The notes below the pieces were generated by a model. It was not told where the DNA came from. It worked only from the letters and a program-made list of their open reading frames with translations, and made no database searches. From Branchiostoma floridae (Eukaryota; Chordata; Leptocardii; Amphioxiformes; Branchiostomatidae), in assembly GCF_000003815.2 (NCBI RefSeq), contig NC_049980.1, forward strand, positions 17,011,613 to 17,075,612: a stretch of 64,000 nucleotides of DNA, in the 5' to 3' direction. The position numbers and the translations under genes were made by a program. Positions 12,507-32,680 of the stretch are shown here, piece by piece; the stretch's first letter is position 1; each line of letters starts with the position of its first letter.

Positions 12507-15251
12507 TACCTTCTCTGTTCATTGTATAGGTAGAAGGCTGTGTGGGTGTTCGTACTCGGCTGTTGCGACGTGACCTACATTTTTGTTCAAAGTCATTGAT
12601 CAAAGCCTCGGCTGAAGATGAAATAATGGGATTTTGTCAGCTTTTTCGTGTCAGTCATGACCCCGAAGTGACCTCTGAACGCCCTTCATACGTCCCACGA
12701 CCTTCATCAAGCTTACACTGTCGCCAGCGTTGACCCTGAAAGTGACACCAAGTGGTATAATTATCGCACGTTTTGCCTTAGGCACAGGGAACTCCGAAGG
12801 GTACAAGCTGAGACCTTTGGGAAGTGCAAGAACCCGTGGCTTGTAACACTTCCTTTGAAACGTAAATGTGATTTATGGCCGTCATTACACTCTTAGACGA
12901 TTATGCGACTGAGAAAGAACAAATGTCGGAGTGAGAGAGAGGGTGAGTGAGTACAGTGAGTGAACGATCTGCCAAATCGGTGTGTAGTCCAACGTTATGC
13001 AGGTTTTATCTTCCTTCACCAATCGTACTTGGTTAAAATCTGCTTTATTTATCACCGTATCAGCCCTTAATGTACTGGCGAAAATTGAAATTTACTGCAC
13101 ACAAAACTAATCAATTTATCCCTTTCCGGGGATTTCGGAAAGTTATTACCTACTGAAAGTATCATTAAACTGTATTCCAGAATATCGTACATTTCATCAA
13201 GTCATCAGATGCTGGGGAATTTTCAGACAAGCATTCTCACCGGTCAACTCTGACCTTTTTATTTCTTAGATTCGGCAATCAGTAAAAGATCTAGACTTAG
13301 GGAGACTGACGGTGAGATGTAACAATTGTTACAATGCACAGGAATCGGCGACCAGATCAGTATTTTTCTTTCAGAGAGCATTGCAGAGAAAATTCCGATG
13401 TACAACGATTTTAAAACGATCCTCAATCATTGTTGTTTTATGTGTAGTTTGGTGTGTATCTAGAAAAGGTGATCTTTTTCGTGCCCATGGCATATGGCAT
13501 TTTAGGGCGGGCTTGTTTCAATCAAGGATGTTAAAAAAGAAATCTATTTTAACCTCCTTGTTTTGATAAGTACACAATGTACCAACCGGCTTGCCACAAT
13601 GGCGAGTTTCTCCATCAGTCCGTGGATGGAGGTCACTGGTGTACCCACGGCACACGTTCTGCTTTGTGCACCTGCAAATTGGTGAGTGTAACGCCGACCC
13701 CAGAGGAGACAGAAGAACAGCTGACCTGTGAATTTCGCACAGAGGACAAGCGAGGTAAAGTGAACACAGGCCTTTTCCGGCCAAACTAAAGCAAACCGAA
13801 CCGATTTACAATGCTGGTTATCCGTGAAAGCGAACTGTTTGGAGAAGATCTCCTGTGTATAGCTGGACGTCTAAAACATTATATAGTTGGTATGCATGGA
13901 TTCCGAAATCACAACCCCAATTCAGTCGACAAGGGTACATCCCGCGACCCATCGTCATCCCTGATAACCCTCACTCACGCCCGCCATGTCCCAGTTGATA
14001 GCGATCCAAGAACCATACATCAAGCCGACGTATCCCAAAGCAGTTGAGCTGTTAGAACCTCATTTATCTTAGCAATTCCAGAGCATAACAATTTCGGCAT
14101 TGGCTTTTTAAACGACTGTTTCGATTATGGAGGCACCTACAAATAGTACAATAGCAGTTTTACTGCTAGGGCATGGGCACATAAAGGGGGAGATAAAAAA
14201 ACACCTTAATTATACGTGAACGCTTTTACAGTCTCTACAGAGTTCATCCGATGTTATCGGCAGATGCCCTATTTCTGACCGACCTTTGACATTTCTGGCG
14301 CTTTGCCTGCTTCCAATTTGTGCCAGGTCCTTTAGACAGACATGTCTACCATTCGCTTCTCTGATAGTCTGCGATCTGACCTTTGTAATCCATCCCAATT
14401 TGACGGTAACCGGCTGAGCTGACTTGTGGTATAAAACACCATGGCCGTGACCATGACGTTGCTCTTGACTCCCACCATGGTGACATCTCTTAATGAAACA
14501 GTGATCAGAAGACAGTGGTCATGAGTTGTTTTACCAGGTCTAGTCTAACTAAACTAAGTCAGGGATAGTTCAAAGACATGGTGACACGTCGTGGATAACG
14601 TTGATCGCTCAATTCGATTTGAGCCATGACGTTGATGATACGGGCTGGCAGTATTTCGGAATGGCTTAGCGTTGCGGCCAGTGACCTGATCATATGGCGC
14701 TCCTAGCGGCCATCCTATTCAGCACATCCTTGAATGGCAGAGATTATATACTAGTACATGTACTAGCACACTATTATCAGGCACATGAAAGCTGGCAATA
14801 AATGAATGAATTGGATGCATGGTTGGATGCTTGAAGAAAATCGTTTCTTCTACAAGACGTTTGAAGAAGTGCTATTTTTCTGGTATGAGGTAACCTTATT
14901 TGTGTTTTTTTTAATTCTGGGGTTTTAATTTTTATGTCTCTCAAGTATGACCGTGAGGAGGGGGACAAATGAGTAAAAAGGTCGATGCAATCACTAAGCG
15001 GAAGGATCTTAAGAGAAGGGGGTGTGTCCGAGGGTTTGGCTCAAAAGCATGAGAAACTTGCCCCTTGAAACTTGCTCTGTGGTGGAATTTGTGTTCCGTT
15101 GTTTGAAATCAAAGCAATCAAGATTCACAACTTCACACAGTTTGGCAAGTCAAGTCATTTTTTTTTTTTTTGCACAGCAGTTGCGACAGATATGAATGGT
15201 TTAACGTATGGGCATGCGTATTGACCTTTAACCTACTCTCCCAAGGGGCCC

Positions 15252-23239
<7,988 letters not shown>

Positions 23240-23935
23240 GATTCTGTTACAACTGCATCAATGTCCACATAGCTCACTAATGGATTTTGATATAGAGTAC
23301 CACTAGCTAGCTAAAAAGGAGGGTGATATAGAGTACCACTTGGATCTTTAGTGTACTAGGATATTTGTAGGAGAACAGAACTATATGTCTTGTCCTAAGA
23401 CAATTGTGACTCTTTTTGTTGGGCATCATGTACATCTCTACATTCTTAAGTGATGTGGTTTTACGTCTAAATCATGTAATCTGACCCGTCATAGAGAAAT
23501 TTTGTTTCCTTTGATATGTTTTTTGCTGCAAGGTTGAAGCGAGATGACAGTACCGATAGTTAACCATATACTACTAGTATTAAATGGATAAATGTTTTGC
23601 TGTTCAACATTATGCAAGCTAAAATCAGATTTTATTGTGACATGTGGATGTTGAAATGAACACAGCCCTGTGGGGTATGTGGCTTTATGTCAAACATGAA
23701 TTGTGATGAAAACCCACAATTTGAGAATTTAGTAAAAGTTATTGGACAAGTCAAGATCTTGCAATATACTTTGAACGTACAAGTTTCCAATGCTAATTTT
23801 TCAGGTTCTCAAAGTGATGGTTTAATAGAGTTGAACTGTTTCCCAAACATCATCAGACTTTCTAACAGACACACCTGTGAATAGATTATCTCCAAGAGTG
23901 TGGACAGAAAAAATCTTTAGTTTGAGTTGTAAGAA

Positions 23936-23941
23936 AATAAA
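23936..23941 (+). terminator. ALDH7A1: ALDH7A1 poly(A) signal
   Basis: AATAAA about 700 bp after the stop, followed by a T/G-rich stretch (TATGTTCTGATATAC, then a TGTG run near 24001). It is the last such hexamer before the convergent candidate gene at 24253. Confidence 0.6.
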
Positions 23942-24252
23942 GTATGTTCTGATATACTAGCCTCTGCTCTGCCCTTTTCATCTCCATAAAATTGTGTCTT
24001 GTGTGTGTGTGTGCATGCTTGCATGTCTGTGTGTGTGTTTTGGCCATGCTATGGACTTGATTTTTGGTGGTAGATACATGTAGCTACTGACATAAGGAAG
24101 AAGTGGTGCAGGTTTTGGTGCCCTAGTTCTAACTGTTGGCTGTGTGTGTACAACGTAATAGATTTTACAAAACTTGTAGAATATACAGTTGCATGCAAAT
24201 TTATAAACCCCATTTTGACTATTTTGGTTAATTTACTATACAACTATGTAGA

Positions 24253-24854
24253 TCATGTTGCATGTGTGGATGTCGTGGCCCCGGACTGCCGTTTTCCGAC
24301 CTCCACAAACAAAAGGTTGATCAAGAAGACAGCCAACACGGTCACACAACTGCGGAGCATTAGGCGCCTAGGAAAACAATGTAGAGGGACATTTCTTGTC
24401 AGTTTCCTACGTACAACTCACAGATCTAATGTTTTATAAAGTACATATCGATAGAATATATGGAGTATAATGATGAGGTTTTTATCTCACTCTTGTCCTT
24501 GTAACTGTGTGTAAGGATGTGTTTCTAGAAGACATGTACTACTATACATGTACATGATACTTTTGGCAGGAGCAGATGCATCAGACGGCAATGTCAATTA
24601 GCTTCAATGACATGAAATTAAAGATAAAGAGTATAGATAACTGCCATGCTGGTTACAAGTCGATTATCGATGATGGGAAATTTAGACACAAACAATACTG
24701 CGAATACTCACCGTATTCGCTTATCTTGACGTACCACTGCTGGCTGTTCTGTAGCGAGGCGAAAGCGTTTGAGACGGGAGAGGTTACAGGAGCATTGCGG
24801 CCGCCCCCCGCCGTCCCACCGCTGATGATTCTCCCAAGGGGCGGTGGATGACAT
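24253..24854 (-). CDS. Candidate two-exon gene, 85-aa single-pass membrane protein
   Basis: Exon 1 is 24712-24854 (ATG at 24854, context GTTGAGATGT) and exon 2 is 24253-24367. The donor ATACG/GTGAGT is near-consensus, the acceptor is TTGTTTTCCTAG, and the phase-2 join is in frame. The product is a polar, Arg/Cys-containing N-terminus (GRPQCSCNLSRLKRFRL), an Arg cluster, then a hydrophobic helix (CVTVLAVFLINLLFVEVG) and a short Ser/Thr tail. Positive residues precede the helix, so a signal-anchor or tail-proximal segment is likely. It is convergent with ALDH7A1. The open frame continues upstream to 25232, so the protein could start earlier. An alternative frame of exon 1 (reading NSQQWYVKISEY) uses the same donor but does not join well. 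I do not recognise the family. Confidence 0.35.
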
Positions 24855-25232
24855 CTCAACTGCTGATTCACCTCTAGAGATGACTGAAGTCTGGAACGCG
24901 GTGTCCTTTTCTGTTCGTCTGTTTGATTCTTGTTGAGTTTGGTTTGTCGGTTGTAAATGCGAATAAGCGTAGTATAACGTTAGATATAGTTGGACCAAGG
25001 GAGACAAGAACAGACCCACGGGTACAGACACTTGGTCCTGGGGATGGCCCTGACATGCCCACCCGGACCACGAGGAACCAATCAGAGGCCACTCCATCTG
25101 TGATTGACAGGGTTGGGAGTCCTCCCGAGGAGTGGCGGGGCACACCCTGTGTTCATCAGTGTCGTCGAAGATTGGAGCCAATTTTTTAGCACTAGATAAA
25201 GAAAGAATGGTAGGCAAATTAGAAAGCCCCAT

Positions 25233-28200
25233 CTGTACAAAATTCGACGAATAATAGTCTATATTAGCGCTATTCTTGACATTACATTTCAGATTTCACT
25301 CAAGATGTGAGTTGTAGGATAGCCAAGTGCAAAATATAGCGGGTTGAAGACATACCGAATAACTGTATTGGTCGGTGCTACGTAAGAGGAATAATCAGCT
25401 TCCCACCTGGCATCGCTTATCTGTTCAAATATAAAACATTGGGTATGAGACGAGTGGAAATAGTATATAATCATCTGAAAAATCAGGAGATTTTGCTTCA
25501 GTTACGAATGTGAGCATGAGCATTCAAAAGCAGGAACTGTACAGCTTGGACTTTGATATTAACAGTTAAACGTTCGGTGAAATCAAATGCATTTCAACAG
25601 AGAACAGTTGCAAAAGTAAAACTCTCTTTCCTAGTAGTAAGACAGTATACAACAAGAGGAATACCTATACAAGAAATCAGAATTCCGATGAGTATGAAAT
25701 TTTGTGGATTCCAGTAAACATCACCATTGTAGTTATGTACATTTGTCCCTTTTCTCGTTCACATTCCTTGTGCTTGAAAGACTTGAAACTAGTCGACTGG
25801 TGGATTATTCACTGTATGAATCTTTCAGTTGCGTCACACTCAACACATAATGTCTGAGATAAAATGTAATGTTTGGTCATTACGTTTAAGTGGACGCATA
25901 CTTAAAAGCATGGAGATTCATACATTTTCACCAATGTTTATGTAGAAATGCTGTGCTGCCTGCTGGTGCTACTGGTGGATTCGAAGTTGTGTCACATCTC
26001 CGGATCCGATAAAGATCTATATAGCTATGTTTTCACTGTGTCTTACAAACTGTTGGAAATCTCTTTGAAACGGAAAATGACCACGGAAACTGATCAATCT
26101 ACAGTTAAACATGAGACCGCTTTACCTGTAGGAAGGCAAGAAAACACAGCAACAGAAGGACGCATGGAACGGTGAGTCGTGACATGTTGACCATGTTTGG
26201 CGCAACTTCAGATTCCGTACGCCCGTATACTGAGTATACTCTTCTTTTTGCCGCACCGGCGGGCGGCAGCAATACTTTCCAGCCAGAACTTCCGCTATTT
26301 AAATTTTCATATTTCCAACCAATGGCGTCGTGCCAAGATCCGCTGACTCTCTACAATGTGGTTTAAATCCCTTGCTCTCTAGCTCCTGGCTTCGACAGTC
26401 TTCATGACGATGGGGCTCGAAGTAATTAAGACAAAAGCATCTCGGTGAACCCAGTTCAATTGCTATGGCGACCCGCAACAGAAGAAGCTTTAGAGGAAAT
26501 CCTGACCAAAGGCATGTGACGTCAACACTGTGCATGTACATGGTGCATCGACAGTCTGCGGCGAAAAGTAGATAAGGAATAGAATATGCCATACTTCCAT
26601 GAAATGTTAAGCGATTTTGTAAATTTCTTCTTTTTCTTCATTATTGTGAATTTCTCGCTGATGTATATTCCCCTTCCTTCCTCTGGGACTTTGGGCCCGG
26701 ACAAAGTCTGCGGTCCCATGGCCCAAACAGCAAGTCTCCAAGTACACACTGTCGTATATCCATCAAGATCTAGATTATGGACATCCCTAGAAAAGTTTAA
26801 CAGCTTTCCCAAAGAATTGGATTGTCGCTAGCCGAAGAGATTACAAATCAATTACACTAAAACCTGGTTTTGATAGAACCTTTTACTTTAAATGCAGTAC
26901 GGATACTCGTCTTACTTCTCTGGCTGGGTCATAATCGCGGCGATTCCAGCCACAGGTCCATCTACTAGCACATGTAGGACGGATAAAGCCTGCCATGCCT
27001 TACTGTCCACCTGTCTGTTTGTGTTATGTCAGACTTGTCGACAATCTGACATAGCCACATAATGGCGATGCGATATTATTTCAAGTCCAGAAATTTATCA
27101 TGTGAAGTCCAGAGTATGATTAATGAAAGTCTATGATGTGGTACATGGTAGATGTGATACACCCTGCAGTTGCTATGTTAGGAGGGTCATTCTTTGCCAA
27201 TGGAGAGCCATTTAACATGCAGATCTTTGTCATAATTCCATATGGGATGTTGAGAACCTTGGTAACCCTTAGAGTGGATGAATGGCTCACAGGTGAAAGG
27301 AAATCAAAAGGGAATGAAAGGGCAGCGAAAGTGGCTGGCCTAATGGCCCACGGGAGTTTAAGCCTTGGATTTAGGCACTCGGACAAAACAACTCACCGGT
27401 ACTACCCAAGAATGTTGATTTGATAGGTTTATTTCTTTATTTTTTTATTTCTTGGTGTGTTCAGGAATGAATGTTCCATCAATAATACGTCTTTGATACC
27501 CAAGAAACAATTGCTTTTATCGCTGAAAAATGTTCGTGCTGTCCATGGTACTGAACAGTTTGTAACCGAAATGAAACCATGCTTAGTTTTGCGCAGGCGC
27601 GCTGGCAGCAAACAGCGTTGACATTGAAAGCAGTGCCTAATGGATAAACAGACTTCGTGATATGGTATCGTTTGTTTTAGATCACGGCCAGCTAAAGTAA
27701 CTATCCTCTTTGCGGGGGCGAACGCTGTCGAGATCAAAGCTGATGACATTATGGCACCGAGCAAACCGTCCATTATTTGACGTGGAGTTGGGGCGACATC
27801 AGCGCATAAGAACAAAACGTATCCACAGCAGCAGTTTCTACTCTCTGATAAACCCCGGGTGTTGTGTTCGATGATGCTAGGATTCGTTTAATCTATATGC
27901 TAATACGTGCCCCGTTATGTAAGCCGTGTGTGAGGAGAGATACCTTGCTCGGGGCAAGTTTGACTTTTCGGTGCTGAAAATGGTAACCTCTCAAATCCCT
28001 TCAACCCAACTCGTGCACCCTAATATAGTCTTGACATTTTCCTCTATGTTATATACAAATATTGGAAATGGATGGTTTCCTCTCAATAGGCATCACAAAG
28101 CGCTTTATGGATATCCGGGATAGAACTTGACATTTGCTTTGAAAAAAGTCCCCAAACCTCTGTTAACGCACGCACACCCACTGACGCCCTTGCTTACCGA

Positions 28201-29550
28201 TCTGAGAAATAGTGCATTGGAAATTAGCGATCGGAATTTACTTCTTACGATTGCTTTTTTATTTGCTGACCATATGGAATAACTTGTTGTTGACTGTTCT
28301 TACAGAGGCCGAAAGAAGGTTGACTTCTAACACGCAAAGTTACATCCTGTTGTACATTCAAATATATGCTACTGTGACCTTTGACGCATCTGGCGTCATA
28401 TGCACCTTTGTTTGGCCGTAGAATGTTCTATTTCTAGTATCCTCCTACGGAAAAGATCATGTTACTTGGAGTTGTAATCGTTACAAGTTACGGTATTATA
28501 ATTAAGCACGGGCGATCCACAGGGCTTATAAATTAGGGCGTCTTCGTGTAACGGAGGAGCATGCACAATTAACGGAAAACAGCTTAAAATCATTTCATAT
28601 TTACATATGCTACAATCGGAGAACGCAATTGCTCCCGGTCCAGGTGTCACATTCAAAAGCTAGGAGTGAGCAATCACATGTTGTATTTAATTACTCCGTG
28701 AAGGAGGGGCACATCCTGACGGAGTATTGTACTTAGCTGTGTAATGCTGTACCTCTCCACTGCATACGTCATCATGCAATTTGGCATACATGTATATGTC
28801 GTCTGCCGGCATACCCGTATGCTCAATGGGATACACGTTGCTTTCTTTTAAGACCATATCTCTTTTCATAAGTCATGTAATATTTCAAAAATCACCTCTA
28901 TCTCCATAGAATTGTAAAATAGTCGTTGACTTCCGTGGGTTTAAGTCGATTGAGTTTTCTACAAGAAGACGTTGGGTTTGTTTGGGTAATTGGCACAACG
29001 CAATTAACAGCTGTTGTCAGACGAGACGAAACAGATATCTAAATACTAGGCTTAGCTTCGACTTCCTACACTGCATTTGTTACGGCCTAGTGTTATGATG
29101 ATCAACATGGAAATAAATAGAAATAGCAATTAGATACAAATCACAATCAGCAATGAATAGAAATGAAATTCAGGAGCTAGTTTGCAAAATTATCGAGGAA
29201 ATTTTATAAACCATCTACATTCAATAATAACACTCTCAAACATGTGGCATGTGTAAGTGAAATAGAGAGGAATATCGATAGATACTGACTATGCAAATGT
29301 TGACTCAATGACTCAATTTGCATATTTGATAAGAAAATGATATTATTCCGTAGTGGTAAGTGTTAGTGGTATTCTGACATTTGTCATTGGTATTTAACAC
29401 CTTAGGCTTAGCCACATCGCCAACATCATAATTACTTCACAGAGGATTGTGACTTATGGATTCTTGTTTTCTTTGTCATTTCATCAGATTATTTCTTGTC
29501 AACTTCCATTCACATATAATTGAGTGTGTTTCACAGCTAGTGCCAAAGCG
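25233..29550. other. Intergenic region, nothing established
   Basis: Open frames on both strands at 27120-27423 overlap each other and show no splice or family signals. No tandem repeats, transposon ends or RNA genes were recognised in this 4.3 kb. Confidence 0.4.
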
Positions 29551-29727
29551 TTAATCCACAGATCTGCTGGGTTTGGTGTAATACTGATCCTGGTCGGGCT
29601 GGGGCAGGACAGGGACGGTGCGAGTGTCGTGGGGCGGGGCTGGCGGGAGGATGACCTGGTAGCCGGGCCTGCTGCCGCCAGGGGGCGTCATGCCGCTGCA
29701 CCGAGCCGTGTCCTGTTCCTGTAGTTT
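29551..29727 (-). CDS. Candidate terminal exon (proline-rich cytoplasmic tail)
   Basis: 58 codons plus stop. Of the three candidate exons this is the best supported on composition: it is GC-rich in an AT-rich neighbourhood, open throughout, and has repeated Pro and Tyr motifs of the sort seen in adaptor-binding tails. Confidence 0.45.
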   Translation of the reverse strand, partial: KLQEQDTARCSGMTPPGGSRPGYQVILPPAPPHDTRTVPVLPQPDQDQYYTKPSRSVD

Positions 29728-30818
29728 CTGATGACTACTTCTGACACAGATGAAAAGAGTGAATTCGATGTCAAAACTTTAATCACGGTATATGTTGAGT
29801 CTAATTTCATAACGAACAAAACAAGATGTCTTGCTGACGTCAGAATTCACCATTAAGGAAAAGAACAACGTATGACATGTTTCTCTAGCATAACGTTACA
29901 ACTTTGGATTGTGGCTAGTAGATCTTCATCACATTGACGTACAAAAACAGCTGGTCTCAATTGGCGGGCAGTGATAGAAAATGTACAATAGATAAACAAG
30001 ATGCAACCGTTAATGTTCCATACATACATAACGTTACATACACGGCATAAGGAAATATCGCTGTTGATGAACAAGACAGCCTAACCTTTTGCGGAACATT
30101 TCAAGCACTGCACATGAGCAGCACCGGGGTTCTTCCTCTCGCATAGTCACGGTCGGGTGACTCTACTCTGGAACCTGTCCTACTACACAGGTATACCCCG
30201 TCCCTGTAGCACAACAGGACAGGGATTGTGACGATAACAGGAGTAATACAAACGTCGATGCGCATTCCCAACAAGGCCAGGCAAACAGTTGCACGATAGA
30301 TCTAGATATAATTCCAATATCTACTTTTGTTCAATAACAATGGATGGTGTGCATAACCATATACCCTCATCATCGGAGCTAATAACTAGCAGTGTTTTAC
30401 CGTTGTAGTCGGGTGTATCCTTACTAACGTTTCTGGTGCAACAGTACGTGCGAGTTGCTGATCTCAAGCTACGAAAAAGAGAGCTAATTTGATTTTACAG
30501 ACGTGTGTAGATATGGACACTACTAGATAAGTATATTTGCTCGAACCCAGTATGTACAATAGTCGAATAAGAAGCAACAGTGAGACATACCGTTTACTGC
30601 AGAGTACTTGATCACGACGGAAACATTGTCTCCTCCAGCCTTGCTCCAACTCACAGTGTCAGTAACCGCAAAGTTGGAGGCTGCTTCCGTTTTATGAGAT
30701 TGGGAAGCAACAGATGCGATGGTCGTTACTGTTCTCACAAACCGGGACAGTATAATATCGGCGACGAGGCTGTGTCTGGGGAGTTAAGATCGCTTTACGG
30801 AGCAATGTTGACCCAGTT
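29551..30818 (-). CDS. Candidate 3' end of a single-pass membrane protein gene (three exons)
   Basis: Three exons join in one frame: 30598-30818 (acceptor TTGCTAG, donor GCA/GTAAAC), 30197-30301 (acceptor ATATCTAG, donor GACGGG/GTATAC) and 29551-29727 (acceptor GTCATCAG, stop TAA). Exon A gives a Ser/Thr/Val-rich segment (DTVSWSKAGGDNVSVVIKYS). Exon B gives a hydrophobic helix (VCITPVIVTIPVLLCYRDG). Exon C gives a proline-rich tail (PGYQVILPPAPPHDT, QDQYYTKPSRSVD) with strongly GC-biased third positions, which supports exon C as genuinely coding. A type I membrane protein with a cytoplasmic proline/tyrosine tail would fit. Exon A has a second donor (GGTATGT, phase 1) that would break the frame of exon B. 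No start codon was found, so 5' exons are missing. I do not recognise the family. Confidence 0.35.
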
Positions 30819-32514
30819 CTAGCAAGGCCTTGGTATTAGTATACTGTATAACGTTAATGATAAGAGTGTAAAACGGAACCATTTGTCATGATTGTATTGC
30901 AAGAGATGAGCAAATAGATCTAGTACTTTTGAGATAGTTTTTGTTGTTCTGACGAAAACCTCATTTTTTCACACAGTCGACATTTTGTTCACTACAATCA
31001 TAGGTATTCAACATGAATATTGCAAAGACTATTGGAAAATGATGACACCTGTCTCAAAGTTTTATCTCAACGAGTGGCACACTTGCTCTTAGCATGTGAA
31101 TGCACGGGCTATTTCTTTAGTATCAGCCGAAACTGTCTCCACAAGAGCTCATAAACCCATTCAGGGCCCCAAAGTGCCTTGTACAGACAACATGTTTACA
31201 TAGAAAGTGGGTCACTACAGGACGTATGCAAATTAGTTAAGTAACATCATGCATACTTATCTAGAACGCCTATTCTGTATTCAACAAGTACCAATGACGA
31301 CAGCTGATAAGTAGAACGGTCTTTATTGGGTGTTAAGGGAGTATTTGCATCATGAGTCTTTTAACTGACAAACGTCTTTCTTTACTTAAGATAAGAGTTA
31401 TATTAGATATTGCTAAGACAAACAAAAGCACTTGACCTAAATCTGTCAAACAGAGAGTACGGCATGGGTGGTGCCTAGGTGGTGCCAGTGGAATGTTTGT
31501 AACCTTTGTCGAATTCTCACAGCCCCAAAACTCCTTCCTTTCCATGTCATCAAACTCTACGGGCTCATTCACAACGTCCTGCTATAGTCTCAAATACAAC
31601 TGAGTATCATCTCTCATCCTCTACGAGTGCAAAATGCAAAGGTAGTCCAATAGCCTTTTTTAATCCATCGGGGCATTGGGATGTTTTATGTATCTACTGT
31701 GTCTAATATCCACATTACAATACATTATAAGGTGAAAATTCCTAATGGCAATTTACTCGTAAATTGTATGACAACTTAAAAATCTAGTTACATTAGCACA
31801 AAAGCACCAGACTGGACCCTTCTTTCCTACTATTTTCCGCCCCACTTCCTCCTTCCTGTCCCTGTCCTACATGTTAATGCTGATGACCCCCAGGCTTCAT
31901 CACAACTCTCCCATGTCAACCATAGCAGACATCAAGCCAACCAAAGCACTCCTGCTTTCAGACTAAAACATGCAGATTAGTAGGTAGCATGCAGCATACA
32001 TACTGTACCTTAGGCTGTCTGGCAACTACATACAAGATTACACTGCATTCTGTTGTACCTTTTTTATGTAGCTTAAATTACAGACAGAACAAAGTAACCT
32101 TGCTTCAGAACATTATGCCTTTAATTTATTTCAAACTACCAACATTATAAAAAAAACTCATGAACCAAGCATTATACATATATACAATAACAGTACTTTG
32201 CATCATTCAAGATAAAGACTTTTTTATTTGATACCATTACATTCACAAATATGGTACAAACATTAGGCCATCACAGTGCCCCCTGAAACGCAAATGCGTA
32301 AGCAAACATTATTTACAAACCTTTACAGCTCTGGCAACAAAATGGTTGCTCAATGGAAGAGTCCTTATTTGTAGAGCATTCATAAACAACACAGCAAAAA
32401 TCAGTGGGCACATACCAGTGTAAAGATTATCCCAGTTGCAATACGCTTATGATAAGTATAATCTAATCCTGTACATGTATTATTAGATGTAATCAGCTGC
32501 TGTGTCATAAAAGT
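30819..32514. other. Spacer and WDR93 3' flank
   Basis: Holds the presumed WDR93 3'UTR (poly(A) signal at 32223-32228 on the minus strand) and otherwise AT-rich sequence. No exons were recognised. Confidence 0.4.
32223..32228 (-). terminator. WDR93: WDR93 probable poly(A) signal
   Basis: TTTATT on the plus strand, AATAAA on the minus strand, about 290 bp past the stop codon at 32515. Other TTTATT hexamers occur further left near 32124, so the choice is not certain. Confidence 0.4.
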
Positions 32515-32680
32515 TCATGATCGTGATGCGAAGGCCACCTTCACCCTCTGCCTAGTCTGCCCTGCATCGCGGAACCTCTGCACGACATCGATCTCTGCCC
32601 GCAGGTCGTTCCAGCGCTCCTGCATCCTCGCAATGCGGTCCTTCTGTCGGGATAAACGGTCTCGCAACAGGGCATCACAT
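32515..32680 (-). CDS. WDR93: WDR93 exon 15 (C-terminal helix, stop)
   Basis: Residues 655-709, [20 protein letters not shown] then [16 protein letters not shown] and a basic end, TGA at 32515. Acceptor TTTCCTCCAG. Corresponds to the basic, charged C-terminal helix of vertebrate WDR93. Confidence 0.93.

Larger units (their letters stand above)
10186..15251. other. Intergenic region between ADAMTS and ALDH7A1 (divergent genes)
   Basis: This 5-kb spacer would hold both promoters of the divergently transcribed ADAMTS (minus) and ALDH7A1 (plus) genes. Visible content: the CCAAT pair, the phrase CGGAGCGGACGT twice (around 10964 and 11376), a 218-bp GTGA microsatellite at 12289-12506, a cysteine-rich open frame at 13577-13789, and a T12 run near 15160. 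No gene could be established. Confidence 0.5.

Noticed and set aside
12277..12603. 108-codon minus-strand open frame of Leu-Thr-His-Ser repeats
   Set aside because: It is a translation of the GTGA microsatellite; a period of four without stops is open in all frames and gives no evidence of coding.
27120..27423. Overlapping open frames on both strands (88 and 96 codons)
   Set aside because: Neither has a recognisable domain, splice sites or codon bias; kept only as unexplained sequence.
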